The notes under the pieces are model-generated. The model did no database searches. It was given only the letters and a program-made list of their open reading frames with translations, and was not told where the DNA came from. From the NCBI GenBank assembly GCA_012031225.1, contig JAAUTZ010000030.1:1-38659 (forward strand): a DNA stretch of 38,659 bases. The letters are read 5' to 3'. Of this stretch, positions 8,318 through 16,464 are shown piece after piece. The stretch is from Chloroflexaceae bacterium. GTDB lineage: Bacteria; Chloroflexota; Chloroflexia; Chloroflexales; Chloroflexaceae. The position numbers were made by a program, and so were the translations under genes. Numbering within the stretch: position 1 is the stretch's first letter; each line of letters opens with the position of its first letter.

Positions 8318-9733
8318 ATGAATACATCTGCCGTGAGTGCGACACCACCGCTTCTGTTCGGGCGATACCGGCTTCTCGAAAAGCTCGGAGATGGTCGCCT
8401 TGCTTCGGTATACCGCGCCTTCGATGAACGCTTGCACCGGCAGGTATTGCTGCATGTCTTGCGTAAGGAGTTGATCGGGCAGAGCCGCCTGCATCAACGC
8501 TTCCTCGATGAGATCAACGCCAACGCCCAGATCAGCCACTCCGCCCTGCTCGAAGTGTTCGATAGCGGCGAAGTCAACCAACGCCCGTTTATGGTCACGG
8601 AGTATGTATCCGGCAACATCCTGCATGGCAGTGGTGCGCTCGTGCCAGCCCGCGCCGCCGAGTGTATGCGCCAGATTGCCAGTGCCGTCGCTATGTGCCA
8701 GCTGCGCGGGCTACCGCACCCACCGATCAGTAGCCGCAATGTGTTGCTGATTGGCGAGAACCGCGTCGAGTTGATCGAAAGTTGGATGATTACGCCGGAA
8801 GCGGCTGCGCTCGATTTTGCCTACTACCGCGCCCCTGAAATCACCGCCGGATCGCCCCCCACGCCCAGCAGCGTGGTGTATAGCTTGGGCTTGTTGCTGT
8901 ATGAGATGCTGACCGGCAAGCGGGCCGTGCAGGGCGCAAGTGCCCAAGAGCTAGCTGCCGCCCACACGCTGCTGCGGCTGCCCCCGCTCGCCGCGAGCAA
9001 CCCCGCCCTGCACCTGCCAGCCATAGATGAACTGCTGTGGAAGGCAACCCAGCGCAGCCCCGAACGGCGCATTGCCGATGCGGCCAGCTTTGCCGATGCG
9101 CTAGAGGTGGTTTGGCGCACGCATAGCAGCGAGACGCGCCGCCTCACCAAGCGCGTGCAGCCCGCCGCTGTGCCCCGCTACACGCCCAATCAGTATGCGC
9201 CCGAACCGACCGCGAGCGCACCTAGCCCTGCCTATCGGGGGGGCACGGGGAAGCCTGTTGCCAATCGCCCGCCTACCAATCGCCCGCCCACCAATCGCCC
9301 GCCCGCGATTATCGGGTGGCTGTTGCTGCTGCTCCTGATTGGCGGCGTTGGGCTTGCCAGCTACACGGGCGCAAGCTACCTCGCCGAGCGACTGTTTGCC
9401 ATTCGCCTGCCCCCAATCAGCATCAGCCTGCCAAGCATCCCCCAGATTCGCCCGCCCAACATTGGCCTCGATGTACCCGATTGGATCCAACTTGGGCCGC
9501 CCCGCGAGTACTACCTCGTGCGAATTGATGTCGGCGAGGGCTTGAATCTGCGTGATGCGCCCAGGCTAACATCGGTTATCATTGCAACCATACCAAACGG
9601 CGAGCGCGTAGAGAAACGCGGTGAGCCGGTTGCGGCGGATGGTGTGGAGTGGGTGCAGGTGCGTGTCCCCCGCCCTGATGGGCCGCCTTTGGAGGGATGG
9701 ATGTCGTTGAATTTCCTTGAGCAAGAACAGTAA
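8318..9733 (+). CDS. Membrane-anchored Ser/Thr kinase-like pseudokinase with C-terminal SH3 domain
   Basis: A 471-residue PknB-like protein. The kinase fold spans about 15-270: glycine loop LGDGRLASVY (23-32), YRAPEI (171-175) and VYSLGLLLYEMLTG. The catalytic residues are absent. The VAIK lysine is His46 (VLLH), the HRDxxxxN loop reads HPPISSRN (134-141) so the Asp is Pro136, and DFG reads ESW (154-156). It is therefore probably not a phosphotransferase. A Pro-rich linker with three NRPPT-type repeats leads to one transmembrane helix (about 331-355). A bacterial SH3 domain follows (about 397-467), with LNLRDAP and GWMSLNF. The layout suggests a cell-wall-sensing receptor signalling through a pseudokinase. 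Domain calls are firm; the role is inferred. Confidence 0.88.
   Translation: MNTSAVSATPPLLFGRYRLLEKLGDGRLASVYRAFDERLHRQVLLHVLRKELIGQSRLHQRFLDEINANAQISHSALLEVFDSGEVNQRPFMVTEYVSGNILHGSGALVPARAAECMRQIASAVAMCQLRGLPHPPISSRNVLLIGENRVELIESWMITPEAAALDFAYYRAPEITAGSPPTPSSVVYSLGLLLYEMLTGKRAVQGASAQELAAAHTLLRLPPLAASNPALHLPAIDELLWKATQRSPERRIADAASFADALEVVWRTHSSETRRLTKRVQPAAVPRYTPNQYAPEPTASAPSPAYRGGTGKPVANRPPTNRPPTNRPPAIIGWLLLLLLIGGVGLASYTGASYLAERLFAIRLPPISISLPSIPQIRPPNIGLDVPDWIQLGPPREYYLVRIDVGEGLNLRDAPRLTSVIIATIPNGERVEKRGEPVAADGVEWVQVRVPRPDGPPLEGWMSLNFLEQEQ
9261..9305 (+). repeat. Three 15-bp in-frame tandem repeats
   Basis: Three consecutive copies of CCAATCGCCCGCC(T/C)(A/G) encode NRPPT-NRPPT-NRPPA just before the transmembrane helix of the pseudokinase. 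The near identity suggests recent slippage. Confidence 0.85.
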
Positions 9734-9740
9734 TAGGTGT

Positions 9741-10478
9741 ATGATTGAAATAGCAACACAATTGATTGACCGCTTGCGCCAAGCGGAGCGGGTGACCGTC
9801 CTCACGGGGACGGGTGTAGCCCGCGAGAGTGGTGTGCCCACCGTGCGCGAAACGATGGTCGGTGAGTGGGCGGGATACGACATTGTTGATCTGGCAACGC
9901 AGCAGGGCTTTATCCGCAACCCGCGCCTTGTGTGGGAGTGGTACGCCTACCGGCGGGCGATCATCGAGCAGTGCCAGCCCAGTGCCTCGCACTATGCACT
10001 CGTTGATCTGGAGCAGTATTTCGAGCAGTTTCTGCTCATTACGCAGAACATTGATGGCTTGCACTGGCGTTCTGGCAGCCGCGATCTGGTCGAGTTGCAC
10101 GGCAGCATTATGCGGACGCGCTGCTTCGAGTGTGGGACCTACTACACGAGTTGGGCTGAGGACGAGTCCATCCCGCCGATTTGCGGGCGCGATGGCGGCT
10201 ATCTACGCCCAGATGTTGTCTGGCTGGGCGAAGGCCACCCCAAACACGAATTGAGCCGGGCCTATCGTGGCGTAGCGCAGGCGCAGGTGTTTCTCTCGGT
10301 GGGCACCACCGCACAGGTGCAGCCAGCGGCATCGCTGCCGCTCGTGGCAAAGCGGGCGGGCGCGGTGGTCGTGGAGATCAACCCAGAGGAGACGGCCCTC
10401 GCGGTGATTGCCGATTACTGGCTGCAAGGCGAAGCCTGCGAGATACTGCCAGAGCTGATTCGGCAGCTAACCACATAG
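9741..10478 (+). CDS. Sir2 family NAD-dependent deacylase-like protein
   Basis: A 245-residue sirtuin. I choose ATG 9741, after a weak AGGTG, over an upstream TTG inside the previous gene. NAD-binding motifs are GTGVARESGVPTVR (23-36; usually GAGiSxxSGIPTFR) and TQNIDGLHWRSG. Catalytic His120 sits in ELHGS. RPDVVWLGE and the late VEINPEET also match. The zinc site is altered: Cys128-x2-Cys131 is followed by Cys148-x2-Asp151 in place of a second CxxC. It could be a class III/U-type deacylase or an NADase-like variant. The gene follows the pseudokinase by seven bases, so the two may be co-transcribed. Confidence 0.9.
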   Translation: MIEIATQLIDRLRQAERVTVLTGTGVARESGVPTVRETMVGEWAGYDIVDLATQQGFIRNPRLVWEWYAYRRAIIEQCQPSASHYALVDLEQYFEQFLLITQNIDGLHWRSGSRDLVELHGSIMRTRCFECGTYYTSWAEDESIPPICGRDGGYLRPDVVWLGEGHPKHELSRAYRGVAQAQVFLSVGTTAQVQPAASLPLVAKRAGAVVVEINPEETALAVIADYWLQGEACEILPELIRQLTT

Positions 10479-10534
10479 TAGCCGAGCGACCATCGGGCGA
10501 TGTTGGTGACATTCTAGCTAGGGAGCGGTGCGCG

Positions 10535-11212
10535 ATGATAAACCTGACAGCAACCCGCACGTTTCTGTGTGAGGGTGAGCGCATTCGATTGCGCTGGTGG
10601 ACGACGCAGGACGATCAACGCCAGCGCAGCTGGCCCCAGTATCCAGAGCCGTGTAGCCACTTGTGGAATATTCCGCGCAGTGGCGCAAGTTCCGGCAGGC
10701 TGTTTGGGGGCTACGGCACAACATGGATTCGGCGGGCATGGGCCATTGAAGATCGGCAGGGCACCCTGATCGGGCGCATCTCACTCCGCGAAATTGACCA
10801 GCGCAGTGGGCGGGCGCGGCTCGGCATCTCGGTTGCCGCCCCGTATGTCAGTCAGGGCTTGGGCAGTGAAGCCTTGCGCGTCTTTCTCAACCATTTCTTT
10901 GTCGAGCTGAACTTTACCGTGATGGTACTCGATGTAGCGGCCTTCAATCGGCGGGCGGTGCGCTGCTATGAGCGGCTCGGCTTCACGGTCATGCAGAGCG
11001 ATTGGCGCCGGACTACCGCCGGACGGTGTGCCACTATGCTGACTGATCCGGCACACGCAGCAGTGCAGCAGTATTTCCGTCGGGATCGGTACGGCATCTG
11101 GGTCGAATTCTACGAGATGGAATTGACCCGGGTGGGCTGGGAAGCGGCGATGCTCCAGCGCGAGCACCAGATCACACGAGCCGGAACCTGTACGGCTCCG
11201 GCTCTGGCATAG
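10535..11212 (+). CDS. GNAT family N-acetyltransferase (RimJ/RimL-like)
   Basis: A 225-residue acetyltransferase starting at ATG 10535 with GGGAG nine bases upstream; the longer upstream frame overlaps the sirtuin gene. The acetyl-CoA fold is visible as AIEDRQGTLIGRISLRE, then LGISVAAPYVSQGLGSEAL (motif A, Q/RxxGxG/A as QGLGSE) and AFNRRAVRCYERLGF (motif B). The N-terminus (ERIRLRWWTTQD) is the RimJ/RimL-type opening. A roughly 60-residue C-terminal extension past motif B is unassigned. It lies 57 bases after the sirtuin gene, which makes an acylation/deacylation pair conceivable. The substrate is unknown. Confidence 0.85.
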   Translation: MINLTATRTFLCEGERIRLRWWTTQDDQRQRSWPQYPEPCSHLWNIPRSGASSGRLFGGYGTTWIRRAWAIEDRQGTLIGRISLREIDQRSGRARLGISVAAPYVSQGLGSEALRVFLNHFFVELNFTVMVLDVAAFNRRAVRCYERLGFTVMQSDWRRTTAGRCATMLTDPAHAAVQQYFRRDRYGIWVEFYEMELTRVGWEAAMLQREHQITRAGTCTAPALA

Positions 11213-11258
11213 ACGATAGCGCGGCATAGATCAGCGTGCCGCGCTGGTACTGCCTCGT

Positions 11259-11495
11259 TTAGCGCATGTGATTAGGCGCGGCGGGCAGCAGCGCAAGGTG
11301 ACGCGCACGCTTGATTGCCACTGCCAAACGACGTTGCATTTTGGCCGTGACACCGGTGCGGCGGCGGGGCATGATTTTGCCCTGTGGAGTGATGTACTTC
11401 TGGATGCGCCGAATGTCTTTGTAATCGGGCACAATTCCCAGCGTGGTAAATTCACACTCCTTCACCCTACGACGTGGACGTGATCGAAAAGCCAT
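11259..11495 (-). CDS. rpsR: 30S ribosomal protein bS18
   Basis: A 78-residue bS18 with the signature [18 protein letters not shown] followed by [17 protein letters not shown] and [13 protein letters not shown] basic N-terminus ([14 protein letters not shown]) retains the single Cys. It binds the 30S platform with bS6. In most bacteria rpsR sits in an rpsF-ssb-rpsR-rplI operon. Here it is alone: neither rpsF nor ssb lies upstream, and the downstream gene converges. AAGGAG precedes the ATG by 12 bases, and a dedicated extended -10 promoter lies about 75 bases upstream. Confidence 0.95.
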   Translation of the reverse strand: MAFRSRPRRRVKECEFTTLGIVPDYKDIRRIQKYITPQGKIMPRRRTGVTAKMQRRLAVAIKRARHLALLPAAPNHMR

Positions 11496-11569
11496 TGCTA
11501 CTCAATACTCCTTCATACACTCAGGTTTATCTGGATCTCCAAACATTTGCTGTTTGGTATAACCCTCTT

Positions 11570-11584
11570 AGTATACCACACCTG
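11570..11584 (-). promoter_or_regulatory. rpsR promoter, extended -10 with CAGGTGTG element
   Basis: Read on the minus strand this is CAGGTGTGGTATACT, an extended -10 (TGG-TATACT) about 70 bases before rpsR. Almost the same 15 bases precede rho (14462-14476) and lpdA (21290-21304). Confidence 0.6.
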
Positions 11585-11646
11585 TCTAGAGGCTCGTTTC
11601 GTTTGGATGTGCCCCCAGCGCAGCTTGGGCAGCTTCGGTGCCGCGC

Positions 11647-11675
11647 TTTACGAACTGCGTTATTCCTGCTATACT
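11647..11675 (+). promoter_or_regulatory. Orphan sigma70-type promoter
   Basis: TTTACG (11647-11652), a 17-base spacer and TGC-TATACT (11670-11675). It reads toward the roadblock gene 280 bases away, which has its own nearer promoter. The stretch between (11680-11820) holds only a 29-codon frame at 11698-11787 without a good ribosome site. Confidence 0.45.
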
Positions 11676-11820
11676 CAGTGATAAGACAAGTAAGCAGATG
11701 GCTATGAGGCGGCTCATTCCGTATGGGATGGATGGGTTACGAGAATTTGGGCACAGCGCGCGCACTATGCAGCACAGCGGCGATTGAGCCAGCCCCTTAC
11801 CCGGTTGGCTATCTTACTAG

Positions 11821-11849
11821 TTGCCCTCGATCAAAAAATGTAGTAGAAT
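11821..11849 (+). promoter_or_regulatory. Promoter of the roadblock gene
   Basis: TTGCCC (11821-11826), a 17-base spacer and TAGAAT (11844-11849), about 100 bases before the start codon. Confidence 0.55.
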
Positions 11850-11870
11850 AACCGCCAGATAGCGTTTTCT

Positions 11871-11890
11871 GCATTCCTGAAATGGAATGC
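11871..11890. promoter_or_regulatory. Inverted repeat in the roadblock leader
   Basis: GCATTCC, six bases, GGAATGC form a perfect 7-bp inverted repeat 22 bases after the -10 of the roadblock promoter. It is positioned like an operator or leader hairpin. Confidence 0.45.
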
Positions 11891-11951
11891 TTCACAGTGA
11901 TCTTGCACCTTGTATAGTTTCACGAGCTGACGGCCCTCAAGGAGGATATGA

Positions 11952-12320
11952 ATGGCAAGCAGAACCGAAGAGATGGTACGCCATCTTAAGGCCTTAAGTA
12001 TGAATACCCCGGATATTGAGGCATCGGCAGTGGTAAGCGTTGACGGTCTGATCATGGCTTCGGCTCTGCCAGCAGATGTAGAAGAAGATCGTGTATCGGC
12101 AATGAGTGCTGCGATGCTGTCACTGGGCGAACGTATCGCCAGTGAGCTGCGGCGTGGTCAGCTTGATCAGGTCTTTGTACGTGGCGAAGAAGGCTACGTG
12201 ATCCTTATGGCTATTGGTGAAGAAGCCGTGCTGACTGCCCTAGCGCATAGCCGTGCCAAGCTGGGCTTGGTCTTCCTCGATATGCGCCGCACTGCCAACG
12301 AGTTGATCAATCTCGTCTAA
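11952..12320 (+). CDS. Roadblock/LC7 domain protein (MglB-like)
   Basis: A 122-residue single roadblock domain. Visible features are the N-terminal helix (TEEMVRHLKALS), the central ASAVVSVDGLIMASALP strand-turn-strand, LSLGERIASELRRGQ, the strand pair VFVRGEEGYVILMAIGEEAVLTAL, and the C-terminal helix MRRTANELINLV. Such proteins regulate small Ras-like GTPases (MglA) in polarity and motility. No GTPase gene is adjacent, so its partner is elsewhere or absent. A strong AAGGAGG lies six bases before the ATG. It is monocistronic, with a hairpin terminator about 150 bases downstream. Confidence 0.93.
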   Translation: MASRTEEMVRHLKALSMNTPDIEASAVVSVDGLIMASALPADVEEDRVSAMSAAMLSLGERIASELRRGQLDQVFVRGEEGYVILMAIGEEAVLTALAHSRAKLGLVFLDMRRTANELINLV

Positions 12321-12468
12321 CGCCTACCGCCTGCGACATCGCATTCGCTCTTTGGCAATGCTATTGTACAGCTGCTAGGCTACGCCAAATAGCACACAAA
12401 TCATATCGGCTGCATGGGATTCGTGCAGCCGGATTTCTATGTTCTGCATGAAGTTCGACGAACAACCC

Positions 12469-12504
12469 AAGCCGGAACTGGCGTGATGCAGTTCCGGCTT
12501 TTGC
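12469..12504. terminator. Intrinsic terminator between roadblock and rho
   Basis: AAGCCGGAACT (12469-12479) pairs perfectly with AGTTCCGGCTT (12490-12500) around a 10-base loop, followed by TT. The flanking A and T residues allow function in both directions between these converging genes. The 12321-12468 stretch shows no convincing gene. Confidence 0.7.
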
Positions 12505-12606
12505 GCGGGGGAGAGCCACGTCGGTGATGCGGCTGATCTCGCCATGCAGGGCGAAGGGGCACTCCGTCACATCCAATCCATCTGCCTAATCTTTGCACAA
12601 CACGAC

Positions 12607-12629
12607 GAGACGTGCCGCTGGCACGTCTC
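12607..12629. repeat. Palindromic hairpin element GAGACGTGCC/GGCACGTCTC
   Basis: A perfect 10-bp stem with a GCT loop lies just beyond the rho stop codon. It has no T-tract. The core AGACGTGC...GCACGTCT recurs at 28415-28435, which suggests a dispersed palindromic element instead of a one-off terminator. Confidence 0.6.
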
Positions 12630-12660
12630 TACGAGTGGCTGATGTTCTTCTCAGACTGCG

Positions 12661-13908
12661 CTAGGTTTTGCTGAGGGTGGCAAGGAAATCGGTGTTGGTG
12701 CGGGTCTTTGCCATACGGGCCAGCACTAGCTCCGTGCCTTCATTTTCGCCCAGCATGCTGACCATGCGGCGCAGGGTCCAGACTTGGCGGAGGGCTTCGG
12801 TGCTGAGCAGCAGCTCCTCGCGGCGTGTGCCACTGCGCTGAATATCAATCGCGGGGAAGATCCGCTTCTCTGCCAGCCGCCGATCCAGATGCAGCTCCAT
12901 GTTGCCCGTACCTTTGAATTCTTCGTAGATCACATCATCCATCCGGCTGCCCGTATCCACCAGACAGGTGGCGATGATCGTGAGGCTGCCGCCATGCTCG
13001 ATGTTGCGGGCAGCACCGAAGAAGCGTTTGGGGGGATAGAGTGCGACGGGATCAATACCGCCGGAGAGCGTGCGCCCACTGGGGGGCATATCGAGGTTGT
13101 AGGCACGGGCAAGGCGCGTGATCGAGTCCATCAGGATAACGACATCTTGCCCACCTTCAACGAGCCGCTTGGCGCGTTCGAGGGTCATATCAGCGACTTT
13201 GGTGTGATCCTCGACTGGCTCATCGAAGGTGGATGAAACGACTTCACCCTTCACACTGCGGCGCATATCGGTGACTTCTTCCGGGCGTTCGCCGATCAGC
13301 AAGACCATCAGATGGGCATCGGGGTGGTTTGAAGTAATCCCATTTGCAATCGTCTTGAGCAGCAGCGTCTTACCGGCCTTGGGCGGCGAGACAATCAAGC
13401 CCCGTTGCCCCCGCCCAATCGGGGCGATCAAGTCAACAAGGCGGGTCGAGAGGATATTCGGCTCGGTCTCTAACTTAAACTGCTCATCGGGGAAAATCGG
13501 CGTAAGTTGATCGAACGACGGGCGTTTGCGGGCGGTTTCTGGATCAACGCCATTGATCATCTCCACCCGCAGCAGCGAGTAGTAGCGTTCGCTCTCTTTG
13601 GGCGGGCGCACCTGCCCCATCACCATATCGCCCGTGCGTAGCCCAAAGCGGCGAATCTGGGATTGCGAAACATACACATCGTTCTGGCCGGGTAACAGCC
13701 GACTGCCGCGCAGAAAGCCAAAGCCATCTTGAACTACATCGAGGTAGCCTTCACCGAGCGCGTTGCCAGCTTCTTCTGTTTGGGCTTGCAAGAGCTTCAC
13801 AATCAAGTCTTGCTTCTTCAGCCCGCTCACCCCTTGAATTTCGAGCTTGCGTGCCATTTCACGCAGATCGGTCAAGGTTTTTGATTCGAGTTCAGCCACA
13901 TTTACCAA
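12661..13908 (-). CDS. rho: Transcription termination factor Rho
   Basis: A hexameric RNA-DNA helicase of 415 residues, the standard length. The N-terminal Rho_N helix bundle (1-43, [18 protein letters not shown]) is followed by the cold-shock RNA-binding domain ([30 protein letters not shown]). The ATPase domain has Walker [12 protein letters not shown] (about 172-182), a [12 protein letters not shown] segment, Walker [18 protein letters not shown] and the Q-loop and R-loop region LSGGIDP. AGGAGAAG precedes the ATG. No rpmE follows. A 568-base gap lies upstream. Confidence 0.98.
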   Translation of the reverse strand: MVNVAELESKTLTDLREMARKLEIQGVSGLKKQDLIVKLLQAQTEEAGNALGEGYLDVVQDGFGFLRGSRLLPGQNDVYVSQSQIRRFGLRTGDMVMGQVRPPKESERYYSLLRVEMINGVDPETARKRPSFDQLTPIFPDEQFKLETEPNILSTRLVDLIAPIGRGQRGLIVSPPKAGKTLLLKTIANGITSNHPDAHLMVLLIGERPEEVTDMRRSVKGEVVSSTFDEPVEDHTKVADMTLERAKRLVEGGQDVVILMDSITRLARAYNLDMPPSGRTLSGGIDPVALYPPKRFFGAARNIEHGGSLTIIATCLVDTGSRMDDVIYEEFKGTGNMELHLDRRLAEKRIFPAIDIQRSGTRREELLLSTEALRQVWTLRRMVSMLGENEGTELVLARMAKTRTNTDFLATLSKT

Positions 13909-14476
13909 TGGTCTTCTCCTGCACTCTTGTCATGGTCGTTGGACTTAGCGGATATAAATATACATGCGTGCGCGTTATGCTGTTCAGTCATCATCGTTCG
14001 GGTTACAATTAGGCACGTTGTCTGTTGCTATTCATTGAGGTTGTTGTTGAAGGCCCACACGCGGCTTGCCTAGCACCACGCACATATGGCACGTTGCACG
14101 ATACGGTACAACACCGGTGCGCGGTGGCACAGTCGCACGACGGATCAGCTTTCGTTCGCGGCGTTCTTTCCTATTTGGATCTCGCTGGCGGGGATGATCC
14201 CATGACGGCTCAACCCAGCCCAATGCTCTGTCCGATCATCACCACGTTGGTGTTGAGGGGGATGCACGTTTCGGCAAGGTACGTGGGTTGCACTGCCTAT
14301 CGGCAGAACCCGTTGCAATCCTGATGCGCTGCACGCCAACCGCACAATGGAGGCTCTATTTCAGCTCAGCCCACAGGCACGATCACGCAAGCAATGTACG
14401 TTCTGATGTACGAGTGCAATATTCTGATCTGGTGCAGCAGAGGATACAATTTCCAATCCTTAGTATAGCACACCTG
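13909..14476. other. Long non-coding stretch upstream of rho
   Basis: This is 568 bases without a convincing gene; the frames present lack ribosome sites and family resemblance. Near its far end is a minus-strand extended -10. A nearer minus-strand candidate is TGAACA (13981-13986, read on minus) with an 18-base spacer and TATATT (13957-13962). Several short palindromes occur, for example CACCA-acg-TGGTG on the minus strand. It may be a long rho leader or hold a small RNA. Nothing is recognised. Confidence 0.4.
14462..14476 (-). promoter_or_regulatory. Minus-strand extended -10 promoter with CAGGTGTG element
   Basis: Read on the minus strand this is CAGGTGTGCTATACT, one base different from the rpsR promoter element. 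It would transcribe the non-coding stretch toward rho. It sits right at the end of tatD. Confidence 0.5.
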
Positions 14477-15283
14477 TCAAGTATGCAAAATACGAAAGAT
14501 CGTCTGGGCATTCTGCCAAATCTGCTCACTCACCGCTTCCGCCGTTTCGCCCCGCAAGTCCGCGATGCGTTCAACCACATAGCGCACGTAAGCCGGTTCG
14601 TTGCGTTCACCGCGATGCGGGTGCGGGGTAAGATACGGGGTGTCGGTTTCGGCCAGTAGCGCGGTGGCAGGCACGCGCTGCACCACCGTATGCAGGTCTT
14701 TCGCTTTGGGAAAGGTGATGGGTCCAGAGAAGGAGAGCAAGAAGCCGATCTCTAGGCACGCTTCGGCAAAGGCCCAATCGCCCGAAAAGGAGTGCATCAC
14801 GCCACGCACACCCTGCCCATCCGCCCGGAGCACCGCAAGCGTATCGGCGGCGGCTTCACGGCAGTGGATCACCACCGGCAGATCGAGTTCGCGGGCAATG
14901 GCCAGTTGCTCCCGAAAGATCGCCGCCTGCTGTTCAGGGGGAGCCTTCATCCAATGGTAGTCCAAGCCAATCTCGCCTAGTGCCACCACGTTGGGCTGGC
15001 CCAGCAGATCGTAGAGCTGGGCCTGCCAATCGCGGGGCAGGTCGTGGACGTGATTGGGCTGAATGCCAACCACTGCCGAGATTGGCGCGTGTGCCGCGGC
15101 GAGGGCGAGCGCGGTGCGGCTGGAGGGCAGATCATAGCCGATCTCGATCATGTGCTGCACACCCGCCGCCGCAGATCGGGCCAGCACCGCCGCCCCATCT
15201 GTATCGAACGGGATGAGATGGAGATGGGTATGGGTATCTATCAGGCGGAGCGATGGCTGCATTGGGGGCGATAGGCTGGACAT
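14477..15283 (-). CDS. TatD family metal-dependent hydrolase (3'-5' DNase-like)
   Basis: A 268-residue TIM-barrel amidohydrolase. Metal ligands are visible in order: DTHTHL (His18, His20), GEIGLDYHW (Glu), VIHCREA (His), GVMHSFSG (His) and ETDTPYLTPHPHRGERNEP (Asp). That is the complete TatD/YcfH set. Family members are Mg-dependent 3'-5' exonucleases or deacylases. The ATG at 15283 has AGGAACC upstream. An internal Met8 is possible but is less well placed. It lies nine bases after the transglutaminase gene, so it is probably the last gene of that operon, although its role seems unrelated. Confidence 0.92.
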   Translation of the reverse strand: MSSLSPPMQPSLRLIDTHTHLHLIPFDTDGAAVLARSAAAGVQHMIEIGYDLPSSRTALALAAAHAPISAVVGIQPNHVHDLPRDWQAQLYDLLGQPNVVALGEIGLDYHWMKAPPEQQAAIFREQLAIARELDLPVVIHCREAAADTLAVLRADGQGVRGVMHSFSGDWAFAEACLEIGFLLSFSGPITFPKAKDLHTVVQRVPATALLAETDTPYLTPHPHRGERNEPAYVRYVVERIADLRGETAEAVSEQIWQNAQTIFRILHT

Positions 15284-15292
15284 GGTTGGTTC

Positions 15293-16324
15293 CTACTGCT
15301 GCTGCTGTTGCTGCTGTTGCTGCTCAAGTAACAGCTCTTGGGCCAGCACCTCTGCCGGATCCCATTCGATCTCTGGCAGCAAGTCTTCGCTAGGAGCAAT
15401 CGGAGCCGCTGACGGGCTAACGCGCACGCCCACATCCAGTTCACTCTCGGCGGTGCCTCGAAATACGCCGCGTGTTGGCGGCACATCCTGATAGTCGCGC
15501 CCGATTGCGGTGCGGATGTGGCGATCCCGCACCACCAGATTATTCGTCGGATCAAAGCCGACCCAGCCCAGCGTCGGCAGCCACGCCTCTAGCCATGCGT
15601 GGGTGGCATCTTCTTCGGAGCGGTCGTGGTCTTCGACACCATGGAACAGGTAGCCACTGACGTAGCGGCAGGGGATCCCTAAGGCCCGCACCAGCGTAAT
15701 CATAATGTGGGCGAAATCTTGGCACACGCCGCGCCGCCGCGAGAGCGCATCCTCGATGGGTGAATCGACGCGGGTGCTGTGGGGGACATAATCAAACGCA
15801 TCGTAGAGCCGCTTGTTCATGATGAGCAGGGTGGTCAGGGGATCATCCATACGGAATAGCTCCAGCTCGCGCTGAAACTTCGCTAGCACACTACTCGGAC
15901 GTGCAAAGGCACTGGGTAGCAGAAAGTCGAGATGGGCATTATGTACATCAGGCTCATCATAGGTGGCCCACGTTGCCGGATTAAGGGCCGCGGGCAGTGG
16001 CTCAACAACAGCGGTCTCGATGATCGCTTCGGCCGTAATCGTGAGCTGCACATGCCGTCCGGGTACATTGAAGTGATGCACCGTATTGCCGAGATGATCA
16101 ACGTAGGAGAAGACTTCAGCCTGTGGATCGGTGATCAGGCTGAATTGCAAGCAGCGTTGCCGATCTTCGGTGCGCGGCTTCATCCACACCTCCATCGCAC
16201 TCTCGGTGATCGAGTGCGAGTAGCGGAAGCGGGTCATGTGGCGGATGCTGAAGTAGGAACGCGGGACGGAAACCGGAATGACTTCAGGGTGTGAATCAGT
16301 ATATGGTTCTGTTGCGTATTTCAT
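15293..16324 (-). CDS. Transglutaminase-like cysteine peptidase with poly-glutamine tail
   Basis: A 343-residue protein of the bacterial transglutaminase-like family. Residues about 20-110 are the N-terminal beta domain (FSIRHMTRFRYS, ...ESAMEVWMKPR). The catalytic core has Cys201 in RRGVCQDFAH, His242 in DATHAWLEAW and an Asp near 258 in GWVGFDPTNN. A short acidic linker ends in LLLE followed by nine glutamines, encoded by mixed CAG/CAA codons. Such tails are not part of the family. It is downstream of the alpha-E and ATP-grasp genes, a recurrent association proposed to make or process a peptide modification. It is probably a peptidase or amidase and not a classical crosslinking enzyme. Confidence 0.92.
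   Translation of the reverse strand: MKYATEPYTDSHPEVIPVSVPRSYFSIRHMTRFRYSHSITESAMEVWMKPRTEDRQRCLQFSLITDPQAEVFSYVDHLGNTVHHFNVPGRHVQLTITAEAIIETAVVEPLPAALNPATWATYDEPDVHNAHLDFLLPSAFARPSSVLAKFQRELELFRMDDPLTTLLIMNKRLYDAFDYVPHSTRVDSPIEDALSRRRGVCQDFAHIMITLVRALGIPCRYVSGYLFHGVEDHDRSEEDATHAWLEAWLPTLGWVGFDPTNNLVVRDRHIRTAIGRDYQDVPPTRGVFRGTAESELDVGVRVSPSAAPIAPSEDLLPEIEWDPAEVLAQELLLEQQQQQQQQQ
15296..15322 (-). repeat. CAG/CAA trinucleotide repeat (nine codons)
   Basis: Nine consecutive Gln codons end the transglutaminase gene; on the plus strand these are CTG units with two TTG interruptions. The length may vary by slippage. Confidence 0.9.
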
Positions 16325-16464
16325 ACCGTTGCTTTCCTCCTTGGTGGTTGTAGCATTCTCGCGCTGCCAGAGCGTGCTGCTCGTGCGCCGTTTACGCCAT
16401 TTACAACATTGCTATAGCCAAGTCCCATAGCGTGGGCTACGATCTCCTATCGCACACAACGGAC

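Noticed and set aside
9717-9740. Upstream TTG start for the sirtuin
   Set aside because: It lies inside the pseudokinase coding sequence. ATG 9741 has a weak ribosome site and matches the family N-terminus.
12361-12576. A 71-codon open frame on the minus strand between roadblock and rho
   Set aside because: It spans the perfect terminator hairpin at 12469-12500 and has no ribosome site.
14032-14223. A 63-codon basic minus-strand frame with CHMC
   Set aside because: It looks superficially like a small Cys-containing ribosomal protein but has only one Cys pair and matches no family.
14025-14345. Overlapping short frames on both strands upstream of rho
   Set aside because: I tested them for small ribosomal proteins (bL31, bL32, bL33, bS21) and found no match. 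Starts lack ribosome sites.
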